Positions 32,476 through 41,416 of a stretch of 64,000 nucleotides of DNA are shown piece by piece; the first letter of the stretch is position 1; each line of letters starts with the position of its first letter. The notes under the pieces were generated by a model. The model did not search any database. It was not told the origin of the DNA and saw only the letters and a program-made list of their open reading frames with translations. The position numbers and the translations under genes are program-made. The DNA comes from an uncultured Dokdonella sp. (GTDB lineage Bacteria > Pseudomonadota > Gammaproteobacteria > Xanthomonadales > Rhodanobacteraceae): positions 31,720 to 95,719 of the forward strand of contig CAKSZY010000008.1 in NCBI GenBank assembly GCA_934526015.1, written 5' to 3'.

Positions 32476-34149
32476 ATGCAGCGAAGCCCGCAGCCTTCAC
32501 CGCAACGCCCTCGCCGTCCGCGCCAGGCCCGCCGGCTCGCCCGGTTCGCCCTGCCCGGCCTGCTGGCCGCATTCGCTATTGCGCCCGCACGGGCCGCGCC
32601 CGATCCGGCCCTGACCCGCATCGACCTGCACGTCACCGCAGCCAGGCCCGCGGCGGACGTGCGCGTCAGCTTCGGCATCCCGTTCGCACCCGGTGAACTG
32701 ACCGACGCCGCGCACGTGCGCATCCTCGATGCGAACGGTGACGAAGTGCCGGCAGCGGTCACCCCGACCCTGCGCTGGCATTTCCGCGACGGCAGCATCC
32801 GCGCGGTGCGCGTGCAGGTGCGCGCCGATGCGGCGGCGCCGCTGCGCTTCGTCGTCGGCAGTCCGCGCACGGCCATGCTCGAAGCGGCGCCGTATGCCGA
32901 GGGCCTGGTCGACGGCGCCCACGCCCTGCGCATGCCGGCCGTGCTGGCCACGCTCGATCCGCGCTGGCTGGCGCGTTCGCTGATCGCCGGACCGCAGCAG
33001 CCGGTCGAACCCGGCAATGCGTATGACCGCTACGTCGAGACCCAATTCGAATGGGCAGGCGCCTTGCCGACCACCGATTCGACCGCGTGGCTGTTCGACC
33101 GCCCCACCACCCTGTTCAAGCTCTACGTGCGCAGCGGCCGCATCGAGCACCTGCGCGCCGCGGTCGAGAGCTACCGGTTCTACATGGCCAAGCTCGTCCG
33201 CGACGGCGCACGTTGTGCCGGCGGCTGGCAGTTCGGCAAGGCCAACCCCTGCGATGCCAAGTACGTCTATGTCGAGCCGATCCTGCTCGCACTCGGGCTG
33301 ACCGGCGACGACAGCCTGCACGACGACGCCCTGATCGCACGGATGATGGCGATCTGGCAGACCGGCGGCTGGAGCGGGCTCAGCGGCGCCTATGCACGCG
33401 CCGACCAGGCCTTCACCGAACGCCATGCCGGCCTCGGCCTGCTGGCCACGGTCAGTGCATTTGAACTGACCGGCGAGGCTACCTACCGCGAGCGCATCGG
33501 CGCGCGCATCGGCTGGCTCGACGCGCACCAGCGCGACAATCCCGACGGCCTCGGCAACGACGGGGCCTGGCGGCACAGCTGGCAACGCCACGAAGGCGCC
33601 GACCACGACCCCGCCAGCGACATCCGCGGTGCCTCGCCGTGGATGAGCGAGAACATCGCCGACGGCCTCTGGCATGCCTGGCTGGTGACCGCCGATGCGC
33701 GCATTCCACCGATGCTGACCGCGTTCGGCGGCTACCTGGAGAAGCACGGCTGGATCGCCCCGGCCACGCTGGCGCGGGCCGGCACGCCATGGCGCGACGA
33801 CTGCAGCGACGCCGGCGGCCAGATCGCCTGGTACTGGTCCTCGTCGCAGGCCACGCTCGAGCGCCTCATCGCCCTGCAGGACAGCGACGGCGCCTACAGC
33901 GATGCGCATACCGTCGAGCTCGGCCTGCCGGTTGCGCTGGCGCGCTACTTCGAGACCAATCCCGCGCAAGCGGCACGACTCGACGCCCGCCTCGACGCGA
34001 TCGCCGCCTCGTATGCGCCGGCCTGCGCGCGCACGCGCTCGACCGCGCGCCGCTTCAACTGGAACAACCGCGGTGCCGCGGTCGTGCCGTGGCTGCGCAA
34101 GGCCGCCGCTGCGGCCGACCCGCCCGGCATCCCGCCACGGCCGCGCTGA
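32476..34149 (+). CDS. Secreted YetA/PcRGLX-like RIFT-barrel plus toroid protein, paralogue of 19783
   Basis: A protein of 557 aa. A twin-arginine-containing, basic N-terminus (RRPRQARRLARFALPGLLAA) leads to cleavage near ARAAPD. The N-domain has RVSFGIPFAPGEL, the same block as VTFGVPFPRG in the protein at 19783. The rest is a helical toroid with DRYVETQFEW and YRFYMAKLV. Its gene follows the methyltransferase closely. Together with the heparinase-like paralogues, two related pairs of secreted carbohydrate-active proteins are found in this locus. Enzyme class (hydrolase or lyase) is not decided by visible residues. Confidence 0.72.
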   Translation: MQRSPQPSPQRPRRPRQARRLARFALPGLLAAFAIAPARAAPDPALTRIDLHVTAARPAADVRVSFGIPFAPGELTDAAHVRILDANGDEVPAAVTPTLRWHFRDGSIRAVRVQVRADAAAPLRFVVGSPRTAMLEAAPYAEGLVDGAHALRMPAVLATLDPRWLARSLIAGPQQPVEPGNAYDRYVETQFEWAGALPTTDSTAWLFDRPTTLFKLYVRSGRIEHLRAAVESYRFYMAKLVRDGARCAGGWQFGKANPCDAKYVYVEPILLALGLTGDDSLHDDALIARMMAIWQTGGWSGLSGAYARADQAFTERHAGLGLLATVSAFELTGEATYRERIGARIGWLDAHQRDNPDGLGNDGAWRHSWQRHEGADHDPASDIRGASPWMSENIADGLWHAWLVTADARIPPMLTAFGGYLEKHGWIAPATLARAGTPWRDDCSDAGGQIAWYWSSSQATLERLIALQDSDGAYSDAHTVELGLPVALARYFETNPAQAARLDARLDAIAASYAPACARTRSTARRFNWNNRGAAVVPWLRKAAAAADPPGIPPRPR

Positions 34150-34227
34150 GGCGCGACCGCGGATTCGTCGTTGCCGGAAGCGGCTTCCGCCGCGATGCTC
34201 GCCGGATCGCGAGCGCACAGGCGCGCA

Positions 34228-35964
34228 TCAAAGCGGCTCGAAAGCACCCTTGAAGATCTGCTCGCCGGTGGTCAGTTCGACGATGAAGCCGGTGTTCGTC
34301 GCCGGACCTTCGATCTCGAGCTTCCAGCCGGAATTGAAATCGCTGCCGACACTGCGCCAGTCGACCACGCTCAGGGTCGCCTGGGTCGGCTCGATCACGC
34401 GGATCTTCAGGGCGCCGGCGGTCGCCTCACGGCCGTTGACGACCGGCTGCGCGGGCGTGTTGAGCTGGAAGATCGCCCGCGTGCCGGAGAGCACGGCGAA
34501 CTGGTCGCTGACGACGAGCTTGCTGCCGGTGAAGTCGAGCCGGCGCGTCCACGCGCTGACGCCGCCGCCGGCCGGATAGGCCGCGGTCAGGTCGCCGCTG
34601 ACGTGCACTTCGCCGGCGCCGGGGCCGATCTGGTGCACGGTCATGGTCGAACGCGTGCCCTCGCGCTGGCGCACGTTGGCGTTGTTGCGCACGAAGCGCA
34701 CGAGATTGTGCACCTCGGTACCGCCCTGGATGCCGCTGCGGCTCCAGATGTTCTCGGTCACCGCCAGCCAGTTGCCGGCAAACAGGGTGAACGAGCCCTG
34801 GTCCTGGTGGGCATGGCTCTGGTCGTAGGAGCCGGCCGTGAAGGTCAGCCAGGTCGCCGCCGGACTCCAGGCCGTGCGCGTGAACAGGTGGCCGATGCCA
34901 TCGGCCACGTACGTCAGCGGCGCACCGCCGCCCGGCTGGGCCGGGGCGGTGCCGGCCGGCAGCAGGTCGTCGCGGAAGTTGAAGCCGCTGGTCATCGCCG
35001 GCACCGAACTGTTGCCGAGCCACCACGAGGCCAGGTCGCGCGCCGTGGCGCTGCCGGTCATGCGGCGGGCCTCGAGCAGCAGATGGCGGTGGTAGTCGAA
35101 GAACTCCGGATTGGAGTTGCGCGACTGGTCGCCATAGGGCGCAAACCGGTTGAGGGTCGGCACCGTCGCGTGCAGCCAGTACGAAATCGTGTCGGTCAGG
35201 TGCGGACTGGCCGCGGCGAGATCGGTGCCGGTCGAATCGCGCCATACGCGGTAGAGCTCGAACAGCTTGTGGTGGGAGGTGCCGTAGCCGGTGCCTTCCT
35301 CGCTGCCGCCACCCGGCAGCAGGGAGAAATACGCCTGCAACGGCGGCAGCTTCTGCGTCTGCAGGTAGTTGATCCAGTTCGCGCTGTTGGAGGCGAGTCC
35401 CCAATACATCGTCGCCCGCAGGAAGCTGTAGTAGTAGTTGTTGGCCGGATCGTTGGTGCCCCAGCCGGTCCAGGCGGCCGCACGGCCACCCCATTGCGCC
35501 TGCGACGGCGTCCAGATGTTGGCGATCGTGCGTTCGGCGTAGGCGGCCCAGCGCGTGCGCTGGCTGGCGCTGACCTGCGACGCACACCAATCGTAGGTCA
35601 GTGCGAGGTCGCCGATCATCGGCCCGGCCTGCAGGTACGAATCACCGGCCACGACGGGGTTCTGGTTGGCAGCGATGCGCGCTTCGGCCGCGCTGACCTG
35701 GGCTTCGACCATCGAGACGGCGAGCGTGCAGTAGTTCGCCTGGCCAGTGATGCGCGCCGCCATCGCCGCATCGGTTGCCGAGAATTCGTAACCCGGGTTG
35801 CCGGCAAGGGCCTGGTTGACCCAGTTGCGGAAGCGCGTCCAGGTGGTGCTCTGGGTGTCGACGTAGGACAGGTCGATGGTGATGGCGGCCTCGACGGTCG
35901 GGGCCGATGCGGCAAGCGCAGCCAGACACAGAAGGGACGAAGCAATGGAGCGCGAGCGGATCAT
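34228..35964 (-). CDS. Secreted heparinase II/III-like polysaccharide lyase, paralogue of 29783
   Basis: A protein of 578 aa from the ATG at 35964, which gives a signal peptide (MIRSRSIASSLLCLAALAA, cleavage near VEAA). Shared blocks with the 29783 protein include PGGGSEEGTGYG, RFAPYGDQSRNS and SHAHQDQGSFTLFAGNW. The C-terminus is GEQIFKGAFEPL, similar in shape to the VFADGFEG end of the 19783 protein, and may be a short sorting tail. It is convergent to the paralogous pair on the other strand and begins the leftward part of the cluster's end. Gap 35965-36224 before it holds no recognisable gene. Confidence 0.82.
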   Translation of the reverse strand: MIRSRSIASSLLCLAALAASAPTVEAAITIDLSYVDTQSTTWTRFRNWVNQALAGNPGYEFSATDAAMAARITGQANYCTLAVSMVEAQVSAAEARIAANQNPVVAGDSYLQAGPMIGDLALTYDWCASQVSASQRTRWAAYAERTIANIWTPSQAQWGGRAAAWTGWGTNDPANNYYYSFLRATMYWGLASNSANWINYLQTQKLPPLQAYFSLLPGGGSEEGTGYGTSHHKLFELYRVWRDSTGTDLAAASPHLTDTISYWLHATVPTLNRFAPYGDQSRNSNPEFFDYHRHLLLEARRMTGSATARDLASWWLGNSSVPAMTSGFNFRDDLLPAGTAPAQPGGGAPLTYVADGIGHLFTRTAWSPAATWLTFTAGSYDQSHAHQDQGSFTLFAGNWLAVTENIWSRSGIQGGTEVHNLVRFVRNNANVRQREGTRSTMTVHQIGPGAGEVHVSGDLTAAYPAGGGVSAWTRRLDFTGSKLVVSDQFAVLSGTRAIFQLNTPAQPVVNGREATAGALKIRVIEPTQATLSVVDWRSVGSDFNSGWKLEIEGPATNTGFIVELTTGEQIFKGAFEPL

Positions 35965-36224
35965 GGGACAGGGTTCCGGAACGGGGACACGGCGCCGCAG
36001 GGGGCGGCTCGGGGAGGTTGGACGGCCGCCACGGTAGGAAAGAAACGCCGCGGATATTGCGGACCAGTCACGGTATTCCGCACGCACCGCCCGCCAGCTG
36101 TGATGCAGAGCGCATTCCGGCGGCAAAAGCGCTCATGGATCCAAGTGAAAAATGGCAACAAGGCCACCGGAGCGGTGACCGGCCAGGTGCCCTCGCCGGC
36201 CCGCCGCGCCCGCGGCGGGGGCAT

Positions 36225-36998
36225 TCAGCGCCGCTTGGCCAGCGCGTGGGCGATGTAGGCCGCCATCAGGCCGGCCGCGCGCCAGACCGGCAGGCCCTCG
36301 ACCTCGCGGTAGATGCGCCACTGCCAGCGCGCGGCGCGCAACTTGTTGGCCGACACCGAGCCCGGACGCACGAGGTAGTCGGCCAGCGGTTCGCCGTCGT
36401 CGGCACGCACCGCGAAACCGGCGCGGCGCACGAGTTCGAGCCAGAACACGTAGTCCTCGTGGCCGATGCGGCGGAATCGCACCTCGCCGAGACTGCGCTC
36501 GTAGATCCCGGTCAGGTGGCCGATGTGGTTGCTGCGCAGCAATGCGGCATGGTCGACGCGCGCCGGCGGCCGCACCACCGAAAGTTCACGGCCGTCCATG
36601 TCGACGCGCCGGTAGGTGGTGCAGGCCACCCGCGCGCCGGCCGCGCGCATGCCGGCAAGCTGAAGTTCGAGCTTGCGCGGATGCCAGCGGTCGTCGCTGT
36701 CGAGGAAGGCGATCAGGCCGCCGCGGGCGGCATCGAGGCCGGCATTGCGCGCGGCGGCGACGCCGGCATTGGCCTGGCGCAGCAGGACCACGCGCGCATC
36801 GCGCGCGGCGATCGCCTCGACGAGGGCGGCCGTGTCGTCCCGCGAGCCGTCGTCGACCACGACGAGTTCGACTCGCGCATGCGTCTGCGCCAGCACCGAC
36901 TCGATCGAGGCGGCAATCGTCGCCGCCGCGTTCCATGCGGGCATGATCACGCTGACGAGGTCGCGGTCGTCGGCGGGCGCGGACGCTGTCGTGCTCAC
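36225..36998 (-). CDS. Family 2 glycosyltransferase
   Basis: A protein of 257 aa from a GTG at 36998 that overlaps the upstream stop as GTGA. GT-A fold motifs: VSVIMPAWNAAATI, VVVDDGSRDDT and the metal site FLDSDDRW. No membrane helix beyond a hydrophobic C-terminal segment (AAGLMAAYIAHAL). It probably adds one sugar to the lipid-linked repeat unit at the cytosolic face. It is the last gene of an eight-gene leftward operon running from 45342. Confidence 0.88.
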   Translation of the reverse strand: MSTTASAPADDRDLVSVIMPAWNAAATIAASIESVLAQTHARVELVVVDDGSRDDTAALVEAIAARDARVVLLRQANAGVAAARNAGLDAARGGLIAFLDSDDRWHPRKLELQLAGMRAAGARVACTTYRRVDMDGRELSVVRPPARVDHAALLRSNHIGHLTGIYERSLGEVRFRRIGHEDYVFWLELVRRAGFAVRADDGEPLADYLVRPGSVSANKLRAARWQWRIYREVEGLPVWRAAGLMAAYIAHALAKRR

Positions 36999-38179
36999 GC
37001 GCCGGCCGGCTGCTTGCGATGCGGCGGCGGCGGCAGGATGTAGTCGCGCCAGTCGTTCGGGTTGCCGGCCTTGCCGGCTTCGGCGGCCTTGACGATGTTG
37101 TAGACCTCGCGCGCGGTCACGTAGTGCAGCACGTAGCGGCTGCCGTCGTTGTAGACGCGCTCGAGATGGTCGTGCATCGCGTCCATCGCCGGCCCGAGCA
37201 GGGTGTCGATGTCGCGCTCCTGGGTGCCGTGGGTGTGGATCTTGACGAACACCCATTCCGGCCGACCCTCGACGTGGATCCCGGTATTCACCCAGGCGTC
37301 GACGCGGGTCGGCGTCGGCGGGCAGGAGCGGCGCACGTCGGCGTTCTCGATGCGCGGCACGATTCCGAAGCGGCGTTCGCGCCAGTTCAGGCCGAGCGGT
37401 CCCTGCACGATCATCAAGTCGCCCTCGGGCGTGCCGCCGACGCGCACCGGCGTGCCGCGGTCGTGCGATTTCGGCCGCAGCGGATCGTCGGTCGCGTAGT
37501 AGATCGCGTTGACCGTGCTGGTCTGCGTGTCGCTCGGCGCCGACGGCAGGGTGAAGTCGGCATAGCAGCCGAGCTCGCGCAGCAGCACCAGTTCGTTGTT
37601 GATGCCGCACCAGCGGCCGTCCGCGCGCGAGTTGTCGAGCGACCAGTTGCCGTGGATGAAGGCGAAGGCGAGTTCGCCGCTGCGCGGATCGCGTGACAGC
37701 GCGCCGTGGCGTTCGTGCAGGGTCGTGCAGAAGCGGCGCATCGACGCGGTGAAGTTTTCCGCGGTGTCGTCGTCGTGGTGCAGGTGGATCTCGATCTCGC
37801 CGAAACCGTCGGCGCAGAGCGCGGCGATCTTGTCGAGATGTTCCTCGACGTACTCCTCCTCGGGATAGAAGAAGCCGTGTTGCGGCGGCCGGCCGTCGGC
37901 ATCGCGGTGGCGCGAGGCCATCGCCCGGTAATCGCGGCACCAGCGGTCGACGCGGCGACGCTGGGTATCGAGGTCGGCCTTGCCCCACATCGGCTCGTAG
38001 TGGTCGACGAAGCAGAACATCACGTGGGTCGGACCATCGACGCGCGGACGCGGCGGGCGCGCGAGATGGTCGCGCAGCCAGATGTGCATGTTGCGCGAGC
38101 GCGCGGCCATCCACAGCGCGGCGACGCCGGCGAGGCCGAGCACGAGGACGGTCGTGGCGGCGACCAGCAGCAGGTTCAT
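36995..38179 (-). CDS. Membrane-anchored NodB-like (divergent polysaccharide deacetylase) protein
   Basis: A protein of 394 aa from the ATG at 38179 (ribosome site GAGGTG). An N-terminal transmembrane helix (about 5-27) is followed by a domain resembling polysaccharide deacetylases: FVDHYEPMWG in place of the usual TFDDG, then EIEIHLHHDDDT and FAFIHGNWSLDN. The catalytic pattern is atypical, so activity is uncertain. It is tightly coupled to the GT2 gene (GTGA). Similar proteins of unknown function occur in exopolysaccharide clusters. It could act on a sugar at the outer face of the membrane. Confidence 0.6.
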   Translation of the reverse strand: MNLLLVAATTVLVLGLAGVAALWMAARSRNMHIWLRDHLARPPRPRVDGPTHVMFCFVDHYEPMWGKADLDTQRRRVDRWCRDYRAMASRHRDADGRPPQHGFFYPEEEYVEEHLDKIAALCADGFGEIEIHLHHDDDTAENFTASMRRFCTTLHERHGALSRDPRSGELAFAFIHGNWSLDNSRADGRWCGINNELVLLRELGCYADFTLPSAPSDTQTSTVNAIYYATDDPLRPKSHDRGTPVRVGGTPEGDLMIVQGPLGLNWRERRFGIVPRIENADVRRSCPPTPTRVDAWVNTGIHVEGRPEWVFVKIHTHGTQERDIDTLLGPAMDAMHDHLERVYNDGSRYVLHYVTAREVYNIVKAAEAGKAGNPNDWRDYILPPPPHRKQPAGA

Positions 38180-38212
38180 CGGCAAGGCACCTCGGCGGTC
38201 ATCGGCACGGAC

Positions 38213-38845
38213 TCAATCGGGCAGCGCGCGCAGCGAGAAACCCGCGGCGCGCCATTCGGGCAGCAGGAGCGCGAGCGCCTGCGTGGTCAGTTCGCTGTCG
38301 TCGTGCATCAGCACGACGTCGCCGGCAACCGGCGGCTGCGAGCGCATGGTCTCGACCATGCGCTCGACCGGCGCGCGCCGATAGTCGAGGCTGTCGTAGG
38401 ACCAGTAGGCCATGCGCCGGCGCGCGCGCACGAAGCGCAGCAGCAGCGCGGGCGGGAAGCGCCCGGACGGCGGCCGGAACGAAATGCGCCGGCCCTCGTT
38501 GTACACCGCAATGACGCGGTCGGTACGCTCGATCTGGGTGGCCTGCTCGGCCGGAGTGATGCGCGGGAACGAGGGATGGTCCCAGGAGTGGTTGCCGAGC
38601 GCATGGCCTTCGGCGGCGATCCGGCGCATGAGTCCGGGGTGGCGTTCGGCCTGTTCGCCGAGGACGAAGAACGTGGCCCTGGCGTCATGCTGGGCGAGCA
38701 GGTCGAGCACGGCTTCGGTATGACCGGGGTTCGGACCGTCGTCGAAGGTCAGGTACAGCGCCTTGCCGGCGGCGGGGCCGGTGGTCAGCACGAGGCTGCG
38801 CGGCAGCCAGCGCAGCAGCTTGAGCTTCCTCGGTCTCGGATTCAT
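38213..38845 (-). CDS. Polysaccharide deacetylase (NodB family)
   Basis: A protein of 210 aa from the ATG at 38845. The NodB motifs are intact: ALYLTFDDGPNPGHT (catalytic Asp-Asp), the metal histidines in HSWDHPSF, and RPPSGRF. The C-terminal VVLMHDDSELTTQAL completes the fold. These enzymes remove N-acetyl groups from amino sugars. No signal peptide is evident, which is unusual for a periplasmic enzyme but seen in some cluster-encoded deacetylases. Together with the two other NodB-like proteins here, it suggests de-N-acetylated amino sugar in the product. Confidence 0.88.
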   Translation of the reverse strand: MNPRPRKLKLLRWLPRSLVLTTGPAAGKALYLTFDDGPNPGHTEAVLDLLAQHDARATFFVLGEQAERHPGLMRRIAAEGHALGNHSWDHPSFPRITPAEQATQIERTDRVIAVYNEGRRISFRPPSGRFPPALLLRFVRARRRMAYWSYDSLDYRRAPVERMVETMRSQPPVAGDVVLMHDDSELTTQALALLLPEWRAAGFSLRALPD

Positions 38846-38943
38846 CGCTTTCCTCCAGTGGACACGCGAAGCTCGCGCCGATCCCTCGTGCCCGGCAGTC
38901 TGCCGGCCGCGCGCAGCCATCTCAAGCCGCGCGCGCTTGCCCA

Positions 38944-40047
38944 TCAGCGCGCGGCCCGCGCATACAGCGCAGCGTAGCGCTCGGCCATCGTCGCGACCGA
39001 ACCCTCGGCCATCACCCAGTCGCGCCCGGCCTGGGCGAAACGCGCGGCGAGGGCGTTGTCCGCGAGCACGCGCCGCAACGCCTGCGCGAGCGCGGCGCGG
39101 TCGCGCGGCGGCACCAGCAGGCCATTGACGCCGTCGCGAACGATCTCGGCATTGCCGCCGACCTGCGTGGCCACGATCGGCAATGCCGTCGCGCAGGCTT
39201 CGAGCAGGGCGATCGAATAGCCCTCGCTCAGCGAAGGCAGCACGAAGGCGTCGAAGCCGCGCAGCAGGCGGGCGACGTCGCTGCGGTCGCCGAGCAGGCG
39301 CACCTGTCCCGCCAGCCCCCGGGCCGCCACGAGGGCTTCGAGTTCGCCACGCAGCGCGCCGTCGCCGGCGATCACCAGGGCGGCATCGACGCCGCCGGCA
39401 CGCAGTTCGGCGAAGGCGTGGATCAGGCCGGCGTGATCCTTGACCGGATTGAGCCGGCCAACCGTGCCGAGCACGCGCGTGCCGGCGGCAAGCTCGAGCT
39501 CGGCCCGCAAGGCTGCGCGTGCGCTGGCGTCGGCCGCGGTGAAACGCTCGACGCGGATGCCGTTCGGCACGGCGACGAGCTTGCCGGCCGGCAGCGCCGC
39601 ACGGCGCGCGAGGTCGCTGCGGGCCGCTTCGCAGACCGTCGCCACCGCATCGGTGAACGGCATCGTGCGCCGGTACAGCGCCTCGCGACGGCTCGACGCA
39701 TCGAGCGCGCCCATGCCGTGGCGGGTGTTGACGCGCCGGCGCAACGGCAGGCCGAACGCGGCGGCGATGGCGTGGTAGTGCGCGCCGGCATTGTGGGTGT
39801 GCAGGATCTCCGCCCCGCGCAGCTGCCGGCGCAGCCGCCACAGCACGCCGGGATCGAAACCGCCGCGCTTCCCGCAAGCCTGCACCGGCACGCCGGACGC
39901 CTCCGCCTCGTCGGCGAGCTGGCCGCGCTCGAACAGGCAGACGATGCGCACGCGATCGCCGCGCGCGACCTGGGCGGTGGCGAGGTCGATCACCGCGCGC
40001 TCGAGACCGCCGCGCTCGAGGTTCTCGACGACGTGGACGATGTTCAT
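38944..40047 (-). CDS. Family 4 glycosyltransferase
   Basis: A protein of 367 aa from the ATG at 40047 (MNIVHVVENLERGGLERAV). GT-B fold with the GT4 features VGRLNPVKDHAGLI and, near the C-terminus, the EX7E-type block PSLSEGYSIALLEACATALPIVAT. It adds a sugar to the growing lipid-linked unit. It sits 13 bases after the CapK-like gene in the same leftward operon. Confidence 0.9.
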   Translation of the reverse strand: MNIVHVVENLERGGLERAVIDLATAQVARGDRVRIVCLFERGQLADEAEASGVPVQACGKRGGFDPGVLWRLRRQLRGAEILHTHNAGAHYHAIAAAFGLPLRRRVNTRHGMGALDASSRREALYRRTMPFTDAVATVCEAARSDLARRAALPAGKLVAVPNGIRVERFTAADASARAALRAELELAAGTRVLGTVGRLNPVKDHAGLIHAFAELRAGGVDAALVIAGDGALRGELEALVAARGLAGQVRLLGDRSDVARLLRGFDAFVLPSLSEGYSIALLEACATALPIVATQVGGNAEIVRDGVNGLLVPPRDRAALAQALRRVLADNALAARFAQAGRDWVMAEGSVATMAERYAALYARAAR

Positions 40048-40060
40048 GCCGGTGCCTGCC

Positions 40061-41416
40061 TCACGGCAGTTCGCAGATGGCGACGCGGAACTTGCCGCTG
40101 GCGCTGGCCGGGATGTCGTCGACGACATGGAAGCGCAGCTTCATCGCGTCGCCGACCGCACTCGCCATCTGCCCGCGGATCTGCTCGAGGGTGGCCTCGC
40201 CGAAACCCTCGCCCGGCACCAGGGTGACATCGAGGGTGTCGGCTTCGCGCTGCACGACCTGGTAGCGCTTCACCGACAGCACGCAAAGGAACGCGTAGAC
40301 GATGTATTCGCCCGGCAGCAGGTGGCCGGACGGCGTGCGCAGGGTGTCGAGCCGGCGGCCGTCGATGCGCTCGAGCAGCGGCAGGCCGCGCCCGCAGGCA
40401 CAGCTGCGCGTCGACGGCGTCGCCATGTCGCCGTTCGCGTAACGCAGCAGCGGCATGCCGGCATTGTGCAGGTCGGTCACCACGACGTCCCCGGATTCGC
40501 CTCCCGCATGGCAAGGCTGCAGGTTGGCGACCTCGACGTGCAGGTGATCGGCGGTGGTGTGCAGGCCGCGGCGCTGCTCGCATTCGCTGGCGATCAGCAT
40601 GAATTCGCGGCAGCCGTAGGTGTCGTAGGCGGGTGCCCCGAACACCTCCTCGAGCAGGGCGCGCTGTGGCGCGTGCAGGGCTTCGGCGGCACCGAGGATG
40701 GCCTGCGGGCGATGCGGCCTGCGGCCCTCGGCGCGCAGCCATTCGGCCAGTCGCACCAGCGGGCCGACATAGCCGACGATGACTTCCGGGCGCGCGCGTT
40801 CGATCGCCGCGGCGTACTCCGCCATGCGTTCCTCGCTCATCAGGAAGGCATTCAGCATGCGGCGGTTGAACGCCGCGTGGTAGAGGCGATCCTTCCAGGC
40901 CTGGCGCGGAGAGGCCTGCACGATCGGTGCGCCCCACAGGTACAGCGTGCGCCGGCCCATGCGCGCACCGGCCCAGGCATAACCGCGCCACATCGCGGCG
41001 ATGCGGCGCTCGTAGCTCTCGCGCGTGTAGCCGAAACGCAGGGGCTCGCCGGTCGAGCCGCCCGTCGTCTTGTAGCTGAGGCGCCCGCGCCACGAACGCG
41101 CATGCAGATCCTCGAAGTTGGCGCGGATCTCGTCCTTGCCGAGCATCGGCAGGCGCGCGTAGTCCGTCTCGTCGCGGATGTCGCCGGGCTCGAGGCCGAG
41201 TTCCTTCCAGCGGCGCCGGTAGTACGGCACCTCGTCCCAGCAATGGGTGAGCAGGCCGGCAAGCTTCTTCCAGCGCAGCGCCGCCAGCTCGTCGGCCGAC
41301 CGCCACTGGTTGCGCTCGGCTTCGGCGAGATGACGCAAGGTGCCGCGCCGGTGCAGCCCGCTTTCGTAGAGCGGGAACAGCACGTGGCGGAACAGCGGTT
41401 CGTAGAGGCCGCTCAC
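40061..41416 (-). CDS. CapK / phenylacetate-CoA ligase-like adenylate-forming protein
   Basis: A protein of 451 aa from a GTG at 41416 overlapping the flippase stop as GTGA. Adenylate-forming-type motifs: YKTTGGSTGEPLRFGY (P-loop), YGCREFM, and LRYANGDMA with CACGRGLPLLE. This is the PaaK/CapK branch, often encoded in capsule and EPS clusters. It may activate an acyl or amino-acid group that is then placed on the polymer, or act in linking; the true substrate is not known. It is not likely to be a phenylacetate catabolism gene given its location. Confidence 0.82.
   Translation of the reverse strand: MSGLYEPLFRHVLFPLYESGLHRRGTLRHLAEAERNQWRSADELAALRWKKLAGLLTHCWDEVPYYRRRWKELGLEPGDIRDETDYARLPMLGKDEIRANFEDLHARSWRGRLSYKTTGGSTGEPLRFGYTRESYERRIAAMWRGYAWAGARMGRRTLYLWGAPIVQASPRQAWKDRLYHAAFNRRMLNAFLMSEERMAEYAAAIERARPEVIVGYVGPLVRLAEWLRAEGRRPHRPQAILGAAEALHAPQRALLEEVFGAPAYDTYGCREFMLIASECEQRRGLHTTADHLHVEVANLQPCHAGGESGDVVVTDLHNAGMPLLRYANGDMATPSTRSCACGRGLPLLERIDGRRLDTLRTPSGHLLPGEYIVYAFLCVLSVKRYQVVQREADTLDVTLVPGEGFGEATLEQIRGQMASAVGDAMKLRFHVVDDIPASASGKFRVAICELP

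Noticed and set aside
40061..41416. Phenylacetate catabolism ligase (PaaK)
   Set aside because: No other paa gene is nearby, and the gene is coupled to a flippase and a glycosyltransferase, so the CapK-like naming is preferred.
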